Shown: positions 23,952 through 32,603, counted from the first letter of the stretch. The stretch is DNA of 44,662 bases from CADEED01 sp035286365 (GCA_035286365.1 DATHJZ010000155.1:1-44662), one strand, 5' to 3'. Translations and numbers: made by a program. The notes: generated by a model not told the origin, from the sequence alone.

Positions 23952-25267
23952 CGAGCCTCGCCTACGTGACTCCCGCGCCGCAGTCCATCGCCGCGTGGCG
24001 CGCTGGCGCCGCCGTAACGCGCGCGCAATTTGCGCGGCACGTGGAGCTCACCGCAGACGCTCTGCCCGCGACGCGCTGGATCGTGAATCGCTGCGCCAAT
24101 CGTTATCACTTTGCCGTGGCGTTCCTGGCCGCCTGCCGGCGCGGCGCGACCAATCTGCTGCCGCCGGGCGCGGGCGCGCAGGCAACCGCCGAGTTGTTAG
24201 GCGGTTTCGACGGCGCCTGGCTGCTGGAAGACGCCGTGGTCGAGCGTGCGATCGTGGAGGCAAAGGCGCGCGCGGCCGCGCCGCAACTCATCGACGCGCC
24301 GCAGATCGAAGGCGACCACCTCGCCGCGCTGGTGTTCACTTCGGGCAGCACCGGCAAACCCAGGGCGCACGAAAAGCCCTGGCGGGCGCTGGCGATGTCG
24401 GCGCGCTACTGCCGCCTGCGGCTCGGCGCGCGCGCGGTCAATGTCGTGGTCACCGTGCCGCCGCAGCACATGTACGGGCTCGAGACGTCGATTTTCACGT
24501 TGCTGGCGGGCGACTGGGCGCTGCACGACAGCCACGCGTTCTATCCGGATGAGATCGTAGCGGCGCTGCGCGCAATTCCTGCGCCGCGCCTGCTGATTAC
24601 CGCGCCCTTTCACCTGCGCCACCTGCTCGCGAGCCGCGTCGAGCTGCCGCCGGTGGATCTGGTGCTGTCGGCGACGGCGCCGCTGTCGGCCGAGCTTGCC
24701 GCCGAGGCCGAGCGCCGGCTCGGCGCGCAGCTATTCGAGATCTACGGCTGCACGGAGGCGGGCAGCATGGCCACCCGGCGCACGGCCCACGAGGAAATCT
24801 GGACGCCTTATCCCGACTTGAGCTTCAGCGTGAGCGACGGCGCGACGTCGGTGCGTGCCGCGCACCTGGCGGGTGAAGTCGCGGTCGGCGATCGCGTCGA
24901 ACTCGCGCCGGATGGACGCTTCACGTTGTTAGGCCGCGACGCGGACATGATCAAGATCGGTGGCCGGCGCGGCTCGCTCGCGGACATCGCCGCCCGCATT
25001 GCCGCGCTGCCCGGCGTCACGGACCAGGCGGTGTTCATTCCCGGCGAAGGCGAGACCGCGCGGCCGGCGGCGTTGATCGTGGCTCCCGGGCGGCGCGCGG
25101 AAGATCTGCGCCGCGAGCTCTCCGCGCGACTCGACGCCGTGTTCGTGCCGCGGCCCATGCGGATCGTCGCCGCGCTGCCGCGCAACGAACTCGGCAAACT
25201 GCCGCGCGAGCGTCTGCTCGATCTGCTCATCCAGAGCGAGAACAAGGGCCTCGGCGATGGCGAATGA
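23948..25267 (+). CDS. apeH: AMP-dependent aryl:ACP ligase, ApeH/XanA2-like
   Basis: 439 residues from ATG 23948. ANL-superfamily motifs: phosphate loop VFTSGSTGKPRAHEKPW (about residues 129-145), VTVPPQHMYGLETSIF, LVLSATAPLSAELA, LFEIYGCTEAGSMATRR (A5), DRVELAPDGRFTLLGRDADMIKIGG (A7-A8) and catalytic Lys in RNELGKLPRE near the C-terminus. It is shorter than typical ANL enzymes (about 500-550) at the N-terminus, as expected for APE ligases. It likely activates hydroxybenzoate and loads it onto an ACP as the polyene starter. The chorismatase in the sister operon would provide the substrate. The frame extends upstream to 23420, but that part is out of frame with the ApeG-like gene and not a protein start. 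Confidence 0.9.
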   Translation: MTSLAYVTPAPQSIAAWRAGAAVTRAQFARHVELTADALPATRWIVNRCANRYHFAVAFLAACRRGATNLLPPGAGAQATAELLGGFDGAWLLEDAVVERAIVEAKARAAAPQLIDAPQIEGDHLAALVFTSGSTGKPRAHEKPWRALAMSARYCRLRLGARAVNVVVTVPPQHMYGLETSIFTLLAGDWALHDSHAFYPDEIVAALRAIPAPRLLITAPFHLRHLLASRVELPPVDLVLSATAPLSAELAAEAERRLGAQLFEIYGCTEAGSMATRRTAHEEIWTPYPDLSFSVSDGATSVRAAHLAGEVAVGDRVELAPDGRFTLLGRDADMIKIGGRRGSLADIAARIAALPGVTDQAVFIPGEGETARPAALIVAPGRRAEDLRRELSARLDAVFVPRPMRIVAALPRNELGKLPRERLLDLLIQSENKGLGDGE

Positions 25268-25559
25268 ACCGTCAATGGGTTCTAAGTTGGAGTTGACCGC
25301 GCCATTGGACCACCCGTGTTACGCCGGGCACTTCCCAGGCAACCCGGTGGTGCCGGGAGTTTTGCTGCTCGAGCTCATCGTCCAGGCGCTCGGCCGCGGC
25401 GCACCGCAGACCGTCACCAACACCAAATTTCACCGCGTGTTGAAGCCCGGCGAGCGCTTCGCACTCGAATGGAAATCGTCGGGCGACAGGTCGACTTTCC
25501 GTTGCTCGCGCGGGACCGAGCTCGTGGCCGAAGGCAGCCTGGAATTCGGCTCGCCGTGA
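25257..25559 (+). CDS. Second ApeI/FabZ-like hotdog protein
   Basis: 100 residues. The motif YAGHFPGNPVVPGVLLLELIV contains the catalytic-type His of FabZ/ApeI hotdog dehydratases; NTKFHRVLKPGERFALEW follows. It overlaps the ligase by 11 nt and the acyltransferase start by 4 nt, so it is tightly coupled. It sits directly after the ligase, the canonical ApeI position, so it may be the true ApeI, and the 19601-19999 protein a paralogue. The two differ in the residues after GHFPG (NPVVPG versus LPILPA). Confidence 0.82.
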   Translation: MANEPSMGSKLELTAPLDHPCYAGHFPGNPVVPGVLLLELIVQALGRGAPQTVTNTKFHRVLKPGERFALEWKSSGDRSTFRCSRGTELVAEGSLEFGSP

Positions 25560-26452
25560 ACGCACCCGTCCAATGGCAGGCACACGACGAACGCGGCAGC
25601 ACACTTGCGTTGCGCGCGCTGCGCTTCGCGGCGCTGCGGCTGGGAAGGCGGGTGATCCGGCCGGTGCTCTATCCCATTGCGCTGTACTTCGCGCTCACGT
25701 CGGGCGTCACGCGGCGCGTCTCGCGTGAGTACCTGGCGCGGGTGCTGCCGCATCCGCCGCGGTTTCGCGATGTGCTGCGGCACATCTTTTCGTTCGCGAG
25801 CATTTCACTGGATCGTGTGTTCCTGCTCGCCGGCGCCTATCCCTTCAAGGTCGAGGATCACTACGGCGCCGGCTGCATGGAGGTCGCGCGGCAACGCGGC
25901 GGGCTGCTGTTTCTGGCGCATTTCGGCAGCTTCGAGGTGATGCGCATCGGCGCGATCAAGCGGCATGACCTGCCGCTGCGCATCGTGCTCGATGTGAACA
26001 TTGGCCGCCGCTTCATGGCGGCGATGGCCGAGCTCAATCCGCAGGTGGCCGCCAGCATCATCGACTCCTCGAATCGCGGCGTGGACCTGGTGCTCAAGGT
26101 GCGCGAGGCGCTCGACGCCGGTTCGCTCGTCGGAATGATGGCTGACCGTGCGCGCGAGGGTGATCGAACGGTGCCCGTGAATTTCCTCGGCGGCACGGCG
26201 CACTTTCCCACCGGGCCCTGGCTGCTGGCCGCGGCGTTGAAAGTGCCGGTGATGCTGGTGTTCGGCATCTGGCGCGGCGGCGATCGCTACGAGGCACACG
26301 TGCAAATGCTGTCCGAGAAGATAGAGCTGCCGCGCGCCGCGCGCGCCGCCGAGCTCACGCGCCTCGTGCAGGGCTACGCCGACCGGCTCGCGGCCCAGGT
26401 GCGCGCCGCACCCTACAATTGGGTCAACTTCTTCGACTTCTGGGCGCGATGA
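25556..26452 (+). CDS. LpxL/HtrB-type acyltransferase of the APE cluster (ApeJ acyltransferase part)
   Basis: 298 residues from GTG 25556, overlapping the hotdog gene stop. LPLAT features: FLAHFGSFEVMRIGAI (HxxxxE form of the acyltransferase box used by LpxL-type enzymes), MMADRAREGDRTVPVNFLGGTAHFPTGPWLLAAALKVPV (glycine-rich LpxL-like block), and C-terminal RAAPYNWVNFFDFWAR. The N-terminal helix RRVIRPVLYPIALYFALTSG anchors it to the membrane. In several APE clusters this domain is fused to the glycosyltransferase; here the two halves lie in opposite operons. Probably acylates the aryl polyene lipid. The stop overlaps the ketosynthase ATG. Confidence 0.87.
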   Translation: MNAPVQWQAHDERGSTLALRALRFAALRLGRRVIRPVLYPIALYFALTSGVTRRVSREYLARVLPHPPRFRDVLRHIFSFASISLDRVFLLAGAYPFKVEDHYGAGCMEVARQRGGLLFLAHFGSFEVMRIGAIKRHDLPLRIVLDVNIGRRFMAAMAELNPQVAASIIDSSNRGVDLVLKVREALDAGSLVGMMADRAREGDRTVPVNFLGGTAHFPTGPWLLAAALKVPVMLVFGIWRGGDRYEAHVQMLSEKIELPRAARAAELTRLVQGYADRLAAQVRAAPYNWVNFFDFWAR

Positions 26453-27630
26453 AACCGCTCGCAATCACTTCTTATACGGTGACGAGCGCGCTGGGCGCAG
26501 GCCGCGCCGCACACATCGGCGCGCTGCGTGCCGAGCGCACGGGCCTGACCGAGCAACGCTTCGAGGACTCGACCCTGGCATGCTGGGTCGGCGCGGTCGC
26601 CGGCGTGGAATCCGGCGCTGTGCCACGGGAACTTGCGCCTTTTGATTGCCGCAACAACCGGCTCGCGGAACTGGCGCTCGCGCAGGATGGATTTCTGGAC
26701 GCGGTCGGCGCGGCGCGCGCGAAGTACGGTGCGCGCCGCATCGGCGTCTTCATCGGCACCAGCACCTCCGGCGTGCGTCACACCGAGCTCGCGTACCGCG
26801 AGCGCGCAGCCGCGGCCAGCGACAACTTGCCCGACTGGTTCGACTACCGCACCACGCAGTGCACCTACTCCATCGCCGAATACACGCGGCTGCGCCTGGG
26901 ACTCACCGGCGTCGCGTCGGCCATTTCCGCCGCCTGCGCATCGAGCGCCAAGGTGTTCGCGTCCGCGGCGCGCGCAATCGCGGCCGGGTTCTGCGACGCG
27001 GCGGTGGTCGGCGGCGTCGACAGCCTTTGCCTAACTACCTTGTACGGCTTCAATGCCTTGCAGCTGGTGTCGCCCGAGATCTGCCGGCCGGCGGACGCGC
27101 AGCGCCGCGGCCTGTCCATCGGCGAGGCGGGTGGTTTCGCGCTGCTCGAGCGCGCGCCCGCGAGCGGCGCGACTGCCTGCCTCGGGGTCGGCGAATCGAG
27201 CGATGCGCACCACATGTCGCAGCCGCGGCCGGACGGTTCGATCGCGAAGCTCGCGATGGCCGGAGCGCTCGGCGCCCTGTCACCCGGGCGCGTCAGCTAC
27301 ATCAACCTGCATGGCACGGCCACACCGGCCAATGACGCCGCTGAAGACGCCGCGGTCAGCGGCTTGTTCGGCGCGCGCGTGCCGTGCAGTTCGACCAAGG
27401 GCTGGACGGGCCATACGCTCGGCGCGGCCGGCATCGTCGAGGCCGCGATCTCCTTGTTGGCGATCGAGCAGGGCTTCATGCCGCGCAGCCTCAATACGCG
27501 CGAGCTCGATCCGAAGCTCAACGCGGCCGTGTTGCTCGCGGCGCGGACCGGCAAGGTGGACTATGTGTTGTCGAACTCCTTCGGTTTCGGCGGCACCAAC
27601 TGCAGCGTGTTGTTCGGGCCGGCGCCATGA
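26449..27630 (+). CDS. apeO: APE 3-oxoacyl-ACP synthase, ApeO-like
   Basis: 393 residues from ATG 26449, which overlaps the acyltransferase stop. The triad is intact: C163 in ISAACASSAK, H288 in INLHGTATPAND and H322 in GWTGHTLGAAG. Other KAS landmarks are GVFIGTSTSGVRHTE, VVGGVDSLC and NSFGFGGTNCSVLF. It is immediately upstream of, and overlapping with, the chain-length-factor gene, the arrangement expected for the ApeO:ApeC heterodimer that elongates the polyene. This ketosynthase is missing from its usual place between DUF3261 and ApeP on the other strand. Confidence 0.9.
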   Translation: MKPLAITSYTVTSALGAGRAAHIGALRAERTGLTEQRFEDSTLACWVGAVAGVESGAVPRELAPFDCRNNRLAELALAQDGFLDAVGAARAKYGARRIGVFIGTSTSGVRHTELAYRERAAAASDNLPDWFDYRTTQCTYSIAEYTRLRLGLTGVASAISAACASSAKVFASAARAIAAGFCDAAVVGGVDSLCLTTLYGFNALQLVSPEICRPADAQRRGLSIGEAGGFALLERAPASGATACLGVGESSDAHHMSQPRPDGSIAKLAMAGALGALSPGRVSYINLHGTATPANDAAEDAAVSGLFGARVPCSSTKGWTGHTLGAAGIVEAAISLLAIEQGFMPRSLNTRELDPKLNAAVLLAARTGKVDYVLSNSFGFGGTNCSVLFGPAP

Positions 27631-28412
27631 GCGCGTGCTTCATCAAGGGCGTGGGTATCGCATCCCCGGGACTTGCGGGCTGGAAAGCGTCGCTCAAAAT
27701 CCTGCAGGGCGCCGCCTCGTACCTCGCGACCGCGGAGCCGCCTTACGCGCCCGCGCTACTGCCGCCCAACGAACGGCGGCGCGCCACCGCCTCGGTGCGC
27801 CAGGCATTCCGGGCCGCCGAGGACGCAGTCGCGGCGAGTGGCGCCGACGCGCGCGAACTGGCCTCGGTATTCGCAAGCTCCGATGCCGACATGACGGTGC
27901 TGCACCGGATCTGCGCCGCGCTCGCGCAAACGCCGCGCGTGATCTCGCCTACTGACTTCCACAACTCCGTGCACAACGCCGCGAGCGGCTACTGGAGCAT
28001 CGCCGTGCAGAGCAGGGCGATCACCACGACCCTGTCGGCCTACGACGCAAGTTTCGCGGTCGGCCTGCTCGAAGCGGTCGCGCTGGTCGAAGAGAAACAC
28101 GATGTGTTGCTGGTGGCCTACGACGCCGTTGCACCGCAGCCGCTGCTCGCGAAGCGACCGCTCGCGATGTCGGCGGGAGTCGCGCTCGTGCTGAGCGCGC
28201 AGCGGAATCCCGCAACGCTGGGCCGCATCGAGGTCGAAGCGAGCGATGCGCCCGAATCGATCTGCGCGGTCGCGGCACTCGAAGAGCTGCGCGTTGCAAA
28301 CCCAGCGCTGCGCGGATTGCCGCTGCTCGAACTCATTGCCGCGCGGCGCGCCGGCGGCGTGACGTTGAACGTCAGTGGTGGGCTGCGCGCCGCGGTGTCG
28401 TTCACGCCATGA
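27627..28412 (+). CDS. apeC: Ketosynthase chain-length factor, ApeC-like
   Basis: 261 residues, much shorter than a full ketosynthase. It keeps the N-terminal thiolase-fold half (FIKGVGIASPGLAGWK, ASVFASSDADMTVLHRICAAL). The region where the nucleophilic cysteine would sit reads DFHNSVHNAASGYWSIAVQ, with no active-site Cys. This is the PF13723-type 'beta-ketoacyl synthase chain-length factor'. It should pair with the upstream ApeO-like KS and set polyene length. Overlaps of 4 nt on each side indicate strict co-translation. Confidence 0.88.
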   Translation: MSACFIKGVGIASPGLAGWKASLKILQGAASYLATAEPPYAPALLPPNERRRATASVRQAFRAAEDAVAASGADARELASVFASSDADMTVLHRICAALAQTPRVISPTDFHNSVHNAASGYWSIAVQSRAITTTLSAYDASFAVGLLEAVALVEEKHDVLLVAYDAVAPQPLLAKRPLAMSAGVALVLSAQRNPATLGRIEVEASDAPESICAVAALEELRVANPALRGLPLLELIAARRAGGVTLNVSGGLRAAVSFTP

Positions 28413-28840
28413 GCTTTGCGGACATCCGCTCGCTGGTCCCGCACGCGGGCGAGATGTGCCTGCTCGAAAGAATCGTGAGCGCCACCGACACCGGGATCGT
28501 CTGCGCCACGTCCTCGCATCGATCGGCGACTAATCCACTGCGGCGCGATGGGGTACTGGCCGCGCTGCACCTGGCCGAGTACGGCGCGCAAACCATGGCG
28601 GTCCATGGCGGATTACAGTCGGCGGGCGAAGCCGCGCGCGGCGGTATGCTGGTGGCGATACGCGATCTGCGCCTGCGCATCGTGCGTCTCGACGATCTCG
28701 AAGGCGAGCTGCAGGTACATGCAACGAAGCTTACGGCCAACGCCGGCGGCCGGATCTACTCCTTCAGCGCGCGCGTGGCGGAGCGCGAGATTGGCGGTGG
28801 GCGCGTCTCGGTGATGTTCGCTCGCGAGCTGGCTGGTTAG
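28409..28840 (+). CDS. Second ApeP-like hotdog dehydratase
   Basis: 143 residues. The N-terminal motif LVPHAGEMCLLERIVSATD aligns with LVPHRGAMSLLDSIDEYGE of the other ApeP-like protein. LHLAEYGAQTMAVHGGL follows as the central hotdog helix, then GMLVAIRDLRLRI. It lies last in the plus operon, after the chain-length factor. Its 3' end overlaps the convergent plsC gene by 4 bp. Together with 14392-14877 this gives two ApeP-type proteins in one cluster. It may be the dehydratase partner of the 25257-25559 protein, or a non-catalytic partner. Confidence 0.82.
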   Translation: MSFADIRSLVPHAGEMCLLERIVSATDTGIVCATSSHRSATNPLRRDGVLAALHLAEYGAQTMAVHGGLQSAGEAARGGMLVAIRDLRLRIVRLDDLEGELQVHATKLTANAGGRIYSFSARVAEREIGGGRVSVMFARELAG

Positions 28841-29547
28841 GCGGGCGATTTGCTGTTCGCCTCGACCCAGGCCTGTACTTCTTCATTGACCTCGCGTGCG
28901 TCGCGGCCCGCGGCTTCGATCGGCGGACCGATGATCACGCGAATCACACCGCGTTTCTTGAGCAACCCGCGGCGCGGCCAGAAATAACCTGCGTTGTGCG
29001 CCACCGGCACGATCTTGCGATGCTCCTGCGCAGCTAACAAAGTGCCGCTCGAGCCATAGCGCCGTGTCTCGCCCTGCACCATGCGCGTGCCCTCGGGGAA
29101 CACCAGGATCCACGCGCCGAACCGCTCCAGCCGGTCCTTGCCCTGGATCAGCACCTGGTTGACCGCGCTGGCGCCGGCCTTGCGGTCGATGGCGATGCAG
29201 CGCGCCAGCAGGCAGCCCCAGCCGACGAACGGAATCCACAGGATCTCGCGCTTCATGACCCACACCAGCGGGTCGAACAGAATCATGATCGCGAAAGTTT
29301 CCCAGGTGGAGGAATGCTTCATGAAGATCACATGATTGCCGGGCGGCAGGTTCTCGCGGCCTTCGACTGTGTAACGCAGCCCGCAAAACCGTCGCAGCCC
29401 GAAGAACACCACGTGCGTCATCACGCCCGCCATCCAGAAGCGACCCTTGAACGACAGGAACGGCGTGATCAGGCAGTAGGCGGGCGCGAACACCAGCATC
29501 CACAGGATCAGGAACACGTTGAAGAGGATGGAGCCGATCCACTGCAT
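28837..29547 (-). CDS. plsC: 1-acylglycerol-3-phosphate acyltransferase, PlsC family
   Basis: 236 residues. N-terminal membrane segment (IGSILFNVFLILWMLVFAPAYCLITPF), then LPLAT motifs: VIFMKHSSTWETFAI (HxxxxE/D box), AIDRKAGASAVNQVL and VFPEGTRMVQGETRRYGSSGT. Ends IIGPPIEAAGRDAREVNEEV. It begins 9 nt after glyS, so it is probably co-transcribed with glyQS; in many gammaproteobacteria the order is glyQ-glyS-gmhB-plsC, and gmhB is missing here. It acylates lysophosphatidate in phospholipid synthesis. A role in APE lipid assembly is possible but the operon context argues for housekeeping. Confidence 0.88.
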   Translation of the reverse strand: MQWIGSILFNVFLILWMLVFAPAYCLITPFLSFKGRFWMAGVMTHVVFFGLRRFCGLRYTVEGRENLPPGNHVIFMKHSSTWETFAIMILFDPLVWVMKREILWIPFVGWGCLLARCIAIDRKAGASAVNQVLIQGKDRLERFGAWILVFPEGTRMVQGETRRYGSSGTLLAAQEHRKIVPVAHNAGYFWPRRGLLKKRGVIRVIIGPPIEAAGRDAREVNEEVQAWVEANSKSPA

Positions 29548-29556
29548 GCGAGGTAG

Positions 29557-31662
29557 CTAGCCCGGCAGGCAGGAAAGGTCGGCGATGCGCGTGAAGTGAT
29601 GCCGCAGTTGCGCCAGCAGCGCGAGGCGGTTGCGCTTCAGGTTCGGGTCGTCTGCGTTCACCATCACGCCATCGAAGAAGCCGTCGACCGGGCCACGCAG
29701 GGTCGCGAGCCTGGCGAGCGCGGCGCCGTAGTCACGCTTCGCGAGCGAGCGATCCACGTCGGCGACCAGCCCGGCGAGCGCTTCGTGCAGCGCCTTCTCC
29801 GCCGGCTCGATCAGCAACGCGACGTCCACGGCGCCAGCGCCGCCGCCTTCGGCTTTCTTGAGGATGTTCGCGATGCGCTTGTTTGCCGCGGTGAGGCTGG
29901 CCGCTTCGGCCCGCGCGAGGAACTTCACCAGCGCCGCGAGGCGCGCGCCGAAATCGACCGGCGACACCGGGTTGCTGGCGCGCACGGCGTCGAACATCTC
30001 GGTGGTCACGCCCGCGATCGCGCCGGCGTTTCCGGCATCCAGGAAATACGCGCGCAGGCGCTCGAGGATGAAATCCCACAGCTCCGCATCGACAGTCTGA
30101 TTGGTCACCGGCTGAAGCTGCACGGCACGCGTAGTCGATGCACGCAGGTCGAGAGCGAGTTTCTTCTCGATGAGTATGCGCAGGGTGCCGATGGCGGCAC
30201 GCCGCAGGCCGAACGGATCCTTGGTGCCGCTCGGCTTCTGGCCGATGGCGAAAATGCCGGCCAGCGTATCGAGCTTGTCGGCCAGCGCCACGGCGACGCC
30301 CGCGCCGGTGCCCGGCAACGCGCCGCCCGCGCCGCGCGGTAGATAGTGTTCGTCGATGGCGGTGGCGACCTCGACCGGCTCGCCGTCCGCGGCCGCGTAG
30401 TAGCGGCCCATGATGCCCTGCAGCTCGGGGAATTCGCCCACCATGGCGGACAGCAGATCGCACTTGGAGAGTTCTGCGGCACGCACTGCGCGCGCGCGAT
30501 CGGTGTCGATCAACAACGCAATCTCGCCGGCCAGCGTCGCCATGCGTCGCACCTTGTCGCCGACGGAGCCGAGCTTCGCCTGGAACGTGACCGCGTCGAG
30601 TCCGGCCTGGCGCGTTGCCAGCGGCTGCTTGCGATCCTGGCGAAAGAAGAACGCGGCATCGGACAGCCGCGGCCTCACTACCCGTTCATTCCCGGCACGC
30701 ACCTTGGCGGGCTCGCGGCTTTCGATATTGCTGACCGTGATGAAGTGCGGCAGCAGCTTGCCGCCGGCGCCCTCCACCGGAAAATAGCGCTGGTGTTCCT
30801 GCAGCGTCGAGATCAGCACCTCGCGCGGCAGTTCGAGAAAACGCGCTTCGAATTCGCCGGCAATCGCGCTCGGCCATTCGACCAGCGCCGTGACTTCGTC
30901 GAGCAGTTCATCGTCGAGCAGCGCTTTGCCGCCAAGTTCGACGCCGGCGGCGGCGACTTGCTTGAGAATCAGCGTGCGGCGGGCTTTGAAATTCGGAATT
31001 ACCTTGCCCGGTCCTTGCAGCGTCTTTTCGTACTCGGCGGGTTGCCTGAGTGCGAACTCATTCGGTGCCATGAATCGATGGCCGTTCGTGACACGGCCGG
31101 CAACCGTGCCGAGAATACGCGCGGGAACGATCTCAGTGCCAAACAGCATTACCAGCCAATGCACCGGGCGCACGAACTCGGCGGTCGATGAACCCCAACG
31201 CATGCGCTTCGGGATAGGCAGGGCGTCGAGCGACTTCTGCACGATGCCGGGCAGCAGGTTGGCGGTAGTTAGTCCGGCTTTCTGGCCCTCGAAATACAGG
31301 AACTCGCCCTTGCCCTCGGTGACCCGCGCGAGCGCGGCGACGTCGACACCACATTTCTCGGCGAACCTGGTGGCAGCTACCGTCGGCTTGCCGTCCTGGT
31401 CGAACGCGGCATTCACGGGCGGCCCCTTGAGCTTGATCGACTGTGCTTGCTGGACTTCGGCGAGATCGTGGACGAGCACCGCCAGCCTGCGCGGCGTGGC
31501 GAACGAGCGCAGCTCGCCGTGCGGCAAAGCCGCCTCACTCAACCCGGCGCGGATGCCATTCGCGAAGGCCTGCTCCAATTCGGGCAATGCCAGCGGCGGC
31601 AGCTCTTCGGTGCCGAGCTCGACGAGGAAGTCGCGCCCTGATTCTTTCGTCTCGGGGCTCAT
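29557..31662 (-). CDS. glyS: Glycyl-tRNA synthetase beta subunit
   Basis: 701 residues from ATG 31662, overlapping the glyQ stop (ATGA). The open frame continues upstream to 32496, but that portion lies within glyQ in another frame. Hallmarks: FLVELGTEELPPLALPELE at the N-terminus, MRWGSSTAEFVRPVHWLVMLFG, GHRFMAPNEF, LDEVTALVEWPSAIAGEF, LQEHQRYFPVEG, RLSDAAFFFRQDRKQPL, LSKCDLLSAMVGEFPELQGIMGRYYA, GTKDPFGLRRAAIGTLRILIE and a C-terminal DALR-type anticodon domain ending VDGFFDGVMVNADDPNLKRNRLALL. It pairs with GlyQ as an alpha2-beta2 enzyme. Confidence 0.97.
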   Translation of the reverse strand: MSPETKESGRDFLVELGTEELPPLALPELEQAFANGIRAGLSEAALPHGELRSFATPRRLAVLVHDLAEVQQAQSIKLKGPPVNAAFDQDGKPTVAATRFAEKCGVDVAALARVTEGKGEFLYFEGQKAGLTTANLLPGIVQKSLDALPIPKRMRWGSSTAEFVRPVHWLVMLFGTEIVPARILGTVAGRVTNGHRFMAPNEFALRQPAEYEKTLQGPGKVIPNFKARRTLILKQVAAAGVELGGKALLDDELLDEVTALVEWPSAIAGEFEARFLELPREVLISTLQEHQRYFPVEGAGGKLLPHFITVSNIESREPAKVRAGNERVVRPRLSDAAFFFRQDRKQPLATRQAGLDAVTFQAKLGSVGDKVRRMATLAGEIALLIDTDRARAVRAAELSKCDLLSAMVGEFPELQGIMGRYYAAADGEPVEVATAIDEHYLPRGAGGALPGTGAGVAVALADKLDTLAGIFAIGQKPSGTKDPFGLRRAAIGTLRILIEKKLALDLRASTTRAVQLQPVTNQTVDAELWDFILERLRAYFLDAGNAGAIAGVTTEMFDAVRASNPVSPVDFGARLAALVKFLARAEAASLTAANKRIANILKKAEGGGAGAVDVALLIEPAEKALHEALAGLVADVDRSLAKRDYGAALARLATLRGPVDGFFDGVMVNADDPNLKRNRLALLAQLRHHFTRIADLSCLPG

Positions 31663-32603
31663 GCCGGCGCCTTGCCCAGCATCGGGAAACCCAGCGCTTC
31701 GCGGCTGTCGTAGTAGGCCTGCGCGACTGCGCGCGCCAGCGTGCGCACGCGCAGGATGTAACGCTGGCGTTCGGTGACCGAAATCGCCTTGCGCGCATCG
31801 AGCAGGTTGAACGTGTGCGACGCCTTCATCACCTGCTCGTACGCCGGCAGCGCGAGCTTCGCCTCCAGCAACTTGCCGCAGGCGGCTTCGTAGTCGTCGA
31901 AATGCCGCAGCAGCACCGCGGTGTCGGCGTGTTCGAAGTTGTACTTCGACTGCTCGACCTCGTTCTGGTGGAACACGTCGCGATAGGTCACGCGACCCAG
32001 CGGTCCATCGGTCCACACGATGTCGAAGATGCTCTCGACGCCCTGCAGGTACATCGCGAGGCGCTCGAGACCGTAGGTGATCTCCCCGGTGACGGGCTTG
32101 CAGTCGAGTCCGCCCACTTGCTGGAAATAGGTGAACTGCGTGACTTCCATGCCGTTGAGCCACACCTCCCACCCCAGGCCCCAGGCGCCGAGTGTCGGAG
32201 ATTCCCAGTTGTCTTCCACGAAGCGCACGTCGTGCACCAGCGTGTCGAAGCCGAGCGCGCGCAACGAGTCGAGATACAGATCGAGAATTTCCAGTGGCGA
32301 AGGTTTGATGACGACCTGGAACTGGTAGTAGTGCTGCAGGCGAAACGGGTTGTCGCCGTAGCGGCCATCGGTGGGGCGGCGCGACGGCTGCACGTAGGCC
32401 GCCGACCACGGTTCGGGCCCGATGGAGCGCAGAAACGTTGCGGTGTGAAAAGTGCCCGCGCCCATTTCCATGTCGTAGGGCTGCAGGATCACGCACCCCT
32501 GATCCGCCCAGTATTTCTGCAGCGCGAAGATCAGGTCCTGGAAAGTGCGAGGCGGGGTGCCCAGTTTTTTATGGACGGGGGGCATGTCGAGTGGTGAAGG
32601 CAT
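31659..32603 (-). CDS. glyQ: Glycyl-tRNA synthetase alpha subunit
   Basis: 314 residues, standard length. Signature blocks: RTFQDLIFALQKYWADQGCVILQPYDMEMGAGTFHTATFLRSIGPEPW, YVQPSRRPTDGRYGDNPFRLQHYYQFQVVIKPSP, WEVWLNGMEVTQFTYFQQVGGLDC and ITYGLERLAMYLQG, the class II synthetase catalytic core with its motif 2 and 3 arginines. It is first in the glyQ-glyS-plsC operon, with a near-consensus -10 about 28 nt upstream. Confidence 0.97.
   Translation of the reverse strand: MPSPLDMPPVHKKLGTPPRTFQDLIFALQKYWADQGCVILQPYDMEMGAGTFHTATFLRSIGPEPWSAAYVQPSRRPTDGRYGDNPFRLQHYYQFQVVIKPSPLEILDLYLDSLRALGFDTLVHDVRFVEDNWESPTLGAWGLGWEVWLNGMEVTQFTYFQQVGGLDCKPVTGEITYGLERLAMYLQGVESIFDIVWTDGPLGRVTYRDVFHQNEVEQSKYNFEHADTAVLLRHFDDYEAACGKLLEAKLALPAYEQVMKASHTFNLLDARKAISVTERQRYILRVRTLARAVAQAYYDSREALGFPMLGKAPA

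Noticed and set aside
12429..28840. Halogenase expected for brominated xanthomonadin
   Set aside because: None of the cluster genes has flavin-dependent halogenase motifs, so bromination is not claimed.
29557..32496. glyS extended upstream to a 979-residue protein
   Set aside because: The extra N-terminal part is glyQ read in another frame; the family start (FLVELGTEELPP) follows ATG 31662.
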